Positions 45,499 through 51,452 of a stretch of 51,452 bases of DNA are shown here, piece by piece; the stretch's first letter is position 1, and the number at the start of each line of letters is the position of its first letter. The position numbers were made by a program, and so were the translations under genes. The notes under the pieces were generated by a model that was not told the DNA's origin, ran no database searches, and saw only the letters and a program-made list of their open reading frames with translations. The stretch comes from Gnetum montanum (taxonomy: Eukaryota > Streptophyta > Gnetopsida > Gnetales > Gnetaceae): positions 1,233 through 52,684 of the forward strand of contig MNCI01004790.1 in NCBI GenBank assembly GCA_015680685.1, given 5' to 3'.

Positions 45499-45954
45499 AT
45501 AGGACCAGGAGCAAGAGAAAAATGTGGTTTGGATGCCATGCGTCTTGGGTCCCACAGAGTGCAAATGTGACTATGTTGTGCTACTATGTAGTGCTACTAT
45601 GCTATGACCATACCACTGAAATTGTAGGTGCCAAAATCCAAAAATCATGCCATGTTTGTTACCAGGGAGAAATGCTAACAATGAATGTAAAGTGGAGCCT
45701 GTGCTCTAGGACTATGTCTCCCCTACTCTTGTGAGTAGAGTCAAGCGTAGGGAAAACTTTAGGGATTAATCAGGGGGGTGGAAAATGAAGCAAACTTGCT
45801 AATTTCATCCGTTGAAGAGATGCCAAGATGAGAATGATCATTGCCAACAAGTTCTGGAGGTAACTAAAGACGTCTTAATGCTTCCATGTAAGTGTTACAC
45901 TACTTACGCTGCCCAGCGTGTTAGCGTAGCATAAATAGCTGCACGCTACACTAT

Positions 45955-46358
45955 GCTACGCTGCATAGCGTAGCCACTGGTATTGAAAGAAGTCTTGCCT
46001 AAAAGCCAAAGATACTTGTCTGAGGCCTGGCCAGGCAAGTAACTGCAACTCTATCTTTTATGCTGAAAAGTCTTCGGATCTGCTGAGTTCATCCTTGGGA
46101 CATTTTGTTGTTTTGCATCCTTGTTACACTGTGCTACGCTACATAGCATAGCACACTGTAGCAGCCAATATTACATGCATCCTTGTCTAATCTGCAATTC
46201 TTTTTCAAGAGACCTTGCTTGGGGCCTGAGGGCTAAGTGGGACAGGTAGTTTTGGAGGCCGAAGTGTTGCCAAGTGCAACCTCTTGTTGGAACCACTTGG
46301 AAGAGGGGCCTTCGTGCATTCTGTCCTTGCTACGTTGTGCTACACTGCATAGCATAGC
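45955..46358. repeat. Palindrome array in E U3 (three 20-mers)
   Basis: GCTACGCTGCATAGCGTAGC at 45955-45974 is a palindromic hairpin. Variants are at 46133-46152 and 46339-46358, spaced 178 and 206 bp. Half-copies lie nearby (45905-45930, 46524-46545). Confidence 0.85.
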
Positions 46359-46749
46359 ACCCAATGTTGGGTGAATCCTAACTCATTTTACAAACATTTT
46401 TTCATAAGATGTTTGTCATGTCTTGGCGTGTCAGCAAAGCAAACTTGTTTAATGGTTGAAGTATGGGCAAATGCTTTTACTTCGTCAGAGCCATCTGAGT
46501 AGGAGTGTTGTCGAAGTACATCCCTGCTATGCTGTGTTATGCTTGTCCACATGATTTCCATGGCTCAAGATCCTTCCTATGGAACTTGTTATCATTGAGG
46601 CATTTCCTTGTTCCAAAATTTTTATCCTATTTAGAGCTTCCATGATTAGTAATTGATTGACTTCTCCTCTTACCAAGGTCTTATGTTTTCTTATTGCATA
46701 AACCCATGCTTTGTTCTATCACTAATGCCTTAGTGGCACCCAAACCAAT

Positions 46750-47880
46750 TGTACCTTGTTTGATCAACGAAGAGAAGTTAGAGCAGTCTATAAGATAGAT
46801 TTGAAGTTTAGTTATCATCAAGTTAGGAAGACGATATGCCTAATATAACTTTTAGAACATAGTATAGACATTATGAGTTCTTACTCATGTTCTTTGGACT
46901 TACTAATTTTCCAATATTTTTCATGCATTTGATGAACAATGGGTTATGTGCTTGCTTAGACTAATTTATCATTATCTTTATCAATGACATTTTAGCTTAC
47001 ATTGAAATTGAAATTTTTACTTACATCTATTAAGACCTTTTGGATCTATCAGACTAGTTTTAGAATTTCTTTTATGAAATTTTTTTTATTTATAACTTGG
47101 TGCTTCCTAGTGAAATTGCACACAAGGAATATAAGAAATATAAGGAAAATTCAAGAATAGTGTTGTAGACTTTGAAAGAATAATAGTTGTTTGCACATGC
47201 TTCTAACTATGCCTTTTGGAATAAAGAAATTTAGTTTCTTGATCATGTGGTATGTGAAATAGGTATAGTACTGGATCCTCTAAAAGTTTCAATGATTAAA
47301 GATTAAGTCGTTCCAACCTCAATAAATGAAGTTAGGAGCTTCTTGGGCATAGTAGGTTATTACGAAATGTTTGTAGAGGATTTTCTAAGATTGCTTTACC
47401 TCTACATAAATTTTTGAAGAAGAATTTTTTTTTTCTTTTAGATTGATGCTTGTCAAAAGATTTTTGATGAGTTAAAGAAAAGTATAATAATATCATCTAT
47501 ACTAATTTCATCAATCCTTGAGAAGCCTTATGATGTCTACATGTATGCTTTTGGAGAAGGTTTAGGAGGATTTATCATGTAAGAAGGAAAAATCATGGTT
47601 TATGATTTTAAACACCTTAAACCTCATGAGACAAGGTACCCAACACATGACCTAGAACTTGGAACCATAATCTTTACTCTTAAGCTTTAGAGATACTACT
47701 TGTATGATGAGTACATAACTCTTTGGACATATCATAAGAGCCTTTAGTATGCTGTGAATTAGCCATGGCTGAATATGAGACATAGGATATGGATTGAATT
47801 GTTAGTCAATTTTAGCTTCATAGTTTAATATCATCCTAGCAAGGGTAACACAGTGGAAGATGCCCTATGTAGGATAAATG
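46750..47880 (+). pseudogene. Decayed chromovirus RT and RNase H
   Basis: The frame shows KIDLKFSYHQVR, RHYEFLLMFFGLTN and the catalytic box as FINDIL (usual F-I/V-DDIL; Asp to Asn at 46983-46985). The connection has INEVRSFLGIVGYYEMFVEDF (about 47325). RNase H shows AFGEGLGGFIM and DFKHLKPHETRYPTHDLELG, and ends YHPSKGNTVEDAL (about 47830-47868). These blocks are typical of chromoviruses (Tekay/Del type) and differ from the A and E elements. Many TAG/TAA stops derive from CAG/CAA. Inactive. Confidence 0.88.
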
Positions 47881-48359
47881 AGAAACTCTATAGTTTCACT
47901 ATAGTACCTAGCCTAAGGAATAAAATAACCTTAAAAATCTCAAACCTATGGTATTAATGCAAGGTAATAGCCTTTCCAACTAAGGAAAGATATTTTCAAT
48001 GGATAATTATGACTTATTGAGTTTTAAAAATAAGTTGTATATTCTAGCTTTAATTATATAGAAACTCCTATTGGTTTTACCATGCACTTTGGACAGTCAT
48101 ACTTTACTGAATTTTCATGTCCATGTTATGGATTTAAAAAAAAATGAATGAATTTAACAAGCCAAAGTTCAAGATGGTTGAAGGCCATATTTACATATAG
48201 AAATGTAGCATAATCAAGTAGAAGCATGAAGAGAAGAGTCAAAGTCAAAGCTCAAGTGAAGACAAAATTACATTTTGATAAAAGAGGAAAAAAGTCATTA
48301 AATTTATATGTGAGTTTTCTTGAAATATAGGACAAAATAGGAAAATCATTTATTTTTCC

Positions 48360-49500
48360 TTTTATAAAAGATTGATGAGTAGATGTAATTAAATAGTGGT
48401 CCTAATATCTGATGTCCCTTTGATTTCTAGTCCATGTTCCATGAAAAAAGTTTTGTCCCATCATACACCATTATGGCCTAGCTTATTGGCTATAAATATG
48501 TGGGCAAAATATGTTGTATTTAAAACTTTAGCAATAAGTTGTATTTGTTACAAAATTTTTCTAATTCATCAATTATCATTACTTCACCAATTTTTATTCA
48601 TTAACAATTCATCTATCATTTCTATTTATCATTCAAAAATCATCAATTGACATTAATATTTTTCATTTCATATCATCATCAAAAATATCATCAAAGTACT
48701 TCTCTAACATTCATTATAGTTTAATTCAACATCATGTTTGGAAGACTAAAGGGCATTAAGGTGGAACAAATTGATTTCCCCATAAAATTCAAATTACCCA
48801 AACTAATTCTTCATCAAAAATTGTTTAGTAGCTTTGGGAAATTTTAAAAAATCAAATTTTGTTCAAACTTAACTTTAGAATCTTTAAAAATTCAAGTTTT
48901 ATTTAGTTCCACAGTCTAACCATGACTTGTGGTTATCTTCTAGTATTCACAGAATCAAACCATGAGGTCATCACTACTTGTAGCTACAATATTCATCATT
49001 AAAGATAAATTGTAACTTTACCATAATCCATGGTTATCAACCATGACTTGTGATATTATTCCAAGACTTGTGGTGAAGGTTTTTTTTCTTTTGAAAAAAT
49101 CAGATATTGTAAGTGAAAGTTTTCCAAATCAAAATTGATCAACAAAATAAACTCCAATTAAGTAAAATTTTGCAAGAAAATAGATCTTTTGAAGTTCTTT
49201 CCAACAAGCCTAAGATCACCTCAAAACTCCAAATAATGACAAAGATATAGGCTTCTAAATTTGATCCTAAAAGCTAATTTTTTCACCATGACATGTGGCT
49301 AGACCATGGTAAACATACCATGACTTGTGGTGAATATACCATGGTGCATGGTATTTTAAATTTTAAATTTTTTGATTGTTTTTGAAGACCATGACTTATG
49401 CTATGATACCACAACTCATGGTAAATAAAATTTTAATCATTTTCATTAATTTTAGAATTTTCATCAAGGGATTCATTTTTCAAATCCCAACAACTCTTGT
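48360..49500. other. Interruption between RNase H and integrase, with ACCATGACTTGTGGT repeats
   Basis: About 1.1 kb more than the usual linker separates the two pol domains. It has a TATAAATA at 48491-48498 and a set of degenerate palindromic motifs from 48918 to 49425. This looks like an inserted LTR or other element. A TGATGAG at 48372 could be its start, but no end or target duplication could be fixed. Confidence 0.45.
48918..49425. repeat. Degenerate ACCATGACTTGTGGT motif array
   Basis: Forward and reverse forms occur near 48918, 48958, 49019-49050, 49062, 49287, 49317, 49338, 49387 and 49410 (ACCACAACTCATGGT). Each unit is itself roughly palindromic (ACCAT...GTGGT). Confidence 0.65.
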
Positions 49501-49534
49501 TTATGAGGCTTAATTAAGTAAGTATTAGATGCAT

Positions 49535-50640
49535 TTAGAAAGTAATAAGATATACCAGAATAGTATGAGATAGTATTGATGGTCTATCATGAAGAAATAT
49601 GTGGAAGAGTTTGTGGCTAAGTGCTTAGTATACTAATAGATTAAATTACACCATCAAATGCTTAGTGATTATGTTCATCTACACACCATCCTAGGGTAGA
49701 AGTGAAAAATCATCGAAATGGATTTCATTATAAGATTGTCTCATACTAATAATGGGAAGGATTTCATCCTTATAGCCATTAATCTTTCTACCAAATATTT
49801 TTTAGTTTTTTGCAATAAAAGCAATAATTAACGATGAGGAGATTGTCATTTGTACTTGACAAAAAGTTTTATACTACATGGTGTTCTAGGGAAGGATATG
49901 TTCAATGTAAATTTGAAGTTCACTTCTAGATTTTGGTAGTTCTTTCAGAAGAGCTTGAGTACTATGTTGAATCTTATTTTAGCCTATCATCCTTAGAAAA
50001 ATGGCCAAATAGATAGGATGAATCAAGTTTTGGCAGATATGCTTTGAGATTGCACTTTAGACTTTAAAGATAGGGGAGACAAAGTTCTTCCTTTGAAAGA
50101 ATTTTCTTCTAAGATAATTATTATACTAGTTTAAAAGTAGCATCTTATAAAGTGTTATATGATAGCCCTTACTATACACCTCTTTGTTGGGATACTATGA
50201 AGGATAGATAAAAAGCCATGATATTCATCATCAAAGAAGCTACATAACATGTCAAGATTTTTGAAGGCATACTTTGGTTAGCATAGAAAAAATTTACTAA
50301 GTATGCCAAGAAGATCTTTAGAATTTAACATTGGAGATCAAGTGTTTCTTAAAATTTTACCTTTGAAAGGAATTATGAGATTTTCCAAGAAAGGAATATT
50401 AGCACTATGCTACATTGGCCCTTTTCCAATTTTGAGAAAATTTGGAGAAGTGCAAATCCTAGTGACATTTCATAGTTCTATATTGAGGAAATACATTTTA
50501 GATCCTAGTCACAAAATAGAATAGTAGGATGTGAAAATCCAACTTGATGTAAGTTATGTGGTATGACCAATTAATATTGTGACCTAGGTGAAAAGGAAAT
50601 TGAGAAGTAAAGTTATCTATGACCTCTCATTTGATGAAAT
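49535..50640 (+). pseudogene. Decayed chromovirus integrase with C-terminal extension
   Basis: MKKYVEEFVAKCLVYQ (about 49589-49635) is the end of the zinc-binding part, with one Cys kept. The core follows in broken frames (IEMDFIIRLS, DRMNQVLADML). 50303-50524 is open and reads FNIGDQVFLKILPLKGIMRF, then YIGPFPIL and SILRKYILDPSHKIE, the GPY/F module and linker that precede the chromodomain in Tekay/Del elements. 50525-50640 (VKIQLDVSYVV, then VKRKLRSKVI) looks like the start of that tail. Stops are frequent. Confidence 0.87.
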
Positions 50641-51452
50641 TTTTTATTTATTGCATTTTTAGTAGAGTGTTCTTACCCCTAATGACATTTGAGAAGCATC
50701 AAAGTGACCAAAAACATAGTATTTAGGAAAATTCAGTAAGAAAGAAAGTTGAAACATTCAAATGATTAGTTTTAGAATGTATAATTGTCTAATATGCATC
50801 ATTAATCATTAAAATCTAATTATTTACTTCTACATTGATTTAGTAATCCATTATGAGTCTTGGAACATAGCATTATTAGTGACTTGGATTGTTGTTTTTG
50901 ATCAAAAGCTCTTTTATTTGGGAAAAACTTATGAGACTTAGGGCTCATTAGCATTGGCTTTGATGATGTGATTCAATCACATTTACTTAACATCCAAGGT
51001 TTATATTTTTTTGATATTTTTCACTAATGTTGAGTATTACATAAATTATTTTTTGGTAAGTTTTGGATTTGGTTCAGGGAGCTAGCATAAAAAAAGTTGG
51101 GCTAGTGTTTTCAAGAAACCTTGAGATGTCATTACATCCTTTACTATTTGTAGTAGTGAATTACATAAAATGTTGGCCTTTAAATGACACTATATAAAGG
51201 GGAAAGAGAGTAGAAGAGTTTGGGCTTCTCACCCTTGTCAATGAAAAAAATTAAGGTGCTATTTATTGCTAATGATTGTATCAAATTTAGGAAACAATAA
51301 ATAAGTCTAGCTAATAAATTTTGATTTAGATGATGATGAAATCCTTTGATTTTTAGTTTCATTATTATTAATATTATTCTATTATTTGATGAATGATTTA
51401 ATTATTATTTGTATGTTTGGATGCTTGCATTAACTTTTTGGATGTAGCTATC
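50641..51452 (+). other. Possible 3' LTR of chromovirus
   Basis: AT-rich. TATATAAAGG at 51191-51200 is followed by a purine-rich GGGGAAAGAGAG and a C/T-rich leader, like a U3-R junction. The LTR start and polypurine tract were not found. Confidence 0.35.

Larger units (their letters stand above)
33569..46560 (-). mobile_element. Element E: Tat/Ogre-like Ty3/gypsy retrotransposon, truncated
   Basis: Minus-strand order: LTR with TATA box at 45498, leader, gag and protease (44519 to 40800), a ~6-kb interval, RT (34602 to 33600). RT stops just after its C-terminal motif and joins a 29-bp sequence (33569-33597) that also occurs at 44991-45019 near the end of the 5' LTR/U5. RNase H, integrase and most of the 3' LTR thus appear deleted. 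The separation of protease and RT by an intron-like region is as known for Ogre-type Tat elements. Confidence 0.7.
44990..46560 (-). mobile_element. 5' LTR of element E (boundaries approximate)
   Basis: Minus strand. The U3 contains the palindrome array (45955-46358) and a TATA box (TATAAATA, 45491-45498). R-U5 contains many AAGCCAA-type repeats, and the end is probably at about 44990, where similarity to the fragment at 33569-33597 stops. The upper boundary is not defined; about 46560 is where the motif words end. Confidence 0.55.
46750..51452 (+). mobile_element. Tekay/Del-like chromovirus, decayed, 5' truncated
   Basis: Plus strand: RT fragment (46750-47060), RNase H (to 47880), an interruption, integrase (49535-50524) and a possible chromodomain remnant (50525-50640). 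A possible 3' LTR promoter (TATATAAAGG at 51191) suggests the LTR starts before the window end. Gag, protease and the RT N-terminus are absent. No LTR boundary was identified. Confidence 0.75.

Overview
The window is nuclear DNA of a land plant, almost certainly a seed plant with a large, repeat-rich genome. The evidence is wall-to-wall plant-type Ty3/gypsy LTR retrotransposons, several with primer-binding sites complementary to plant tRNA-Asp, plus decayed LINE coding sequence and AT-rich spacers. I see no intact host gene, rRNA, tRNA, CRISPR array or bacterial feature. The species cannot be named from the sequence alone.

Positions 1-19930 form a nest of related elements (Athila/Tat-like Ty3/gypsy, all with LTRs TGATG...CTCATCA). 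The oldest is element B: 5' LTR remainder 4534-5418, PBS, gag, 3' region, 3' LTR from 19510 into the assembly gap 19931-20655. B has gag but no pol. A complete element A2 (7959-17737, TSD TGAGC on both sides) is inserted in B. A second copy, A1 (3' part, 314-4533), sits 27 bp inside B's 5' LTR. A third LTR of the A type, in antisense (1-313), is inserted in A1's RNase H region. All coding regions carry stops and frameshifts. A2 also contains a 145-bp inverted copy of its own pol between two single Ns, most likely an assembly artefact.

20656-27675 is mostly unassigned AT-rich DNA. It holds a GC-rich island, a ~290-bp tandem repeat in four copies, a 28-bp tandem repeat in three copies, and a minus-strand LINE reverse-transcriptase relic (25480-26740). 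27676-33560 holds a plus-strand LTR with PBS (family C) followed directly by the internal region of an A/B-type, gag-only element in the opposite orientation (D). D has a clear coiled-coil third ORF.

33569-46560 is a minus-strand Tat/Ogre-like element (E): 5' LTR and leader about 44985-46560, gag and protease 44519-40800, reverse transcriptase 34602-33600. Between protease and RT lies about 6 kb that looks like an Ogre-type intron, because a good splice acceptor sits just before the RT exon. Inside that interval, on the opposite (plus) strand, is a decayed multi-exon gene (about 36700-40127) with short GT-AG introns. It is flanked on both sides by arrays of the same short motif. This is the most unusual structure in the window. 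46750-51452 is a plus-strand decayed Tekay/Del-like chromovirus (RT, RNase H, integrase, possible 3' LTR), interrupted by about 1.2 kb rich in a palindromic motif.

A theme across families is that their U3 or promoter-proximal DNA carries arrays of short palindromes. The motif differs by family (GCGATATCGC; CATTGACGGGAT paired with ATCCCGTCAATG; GCTACGCTGCATAGCGTAGC; ACCATGACTTGTGGT), while the layout upstream of a TATA box is similar in the cases where a TATA box is visible.
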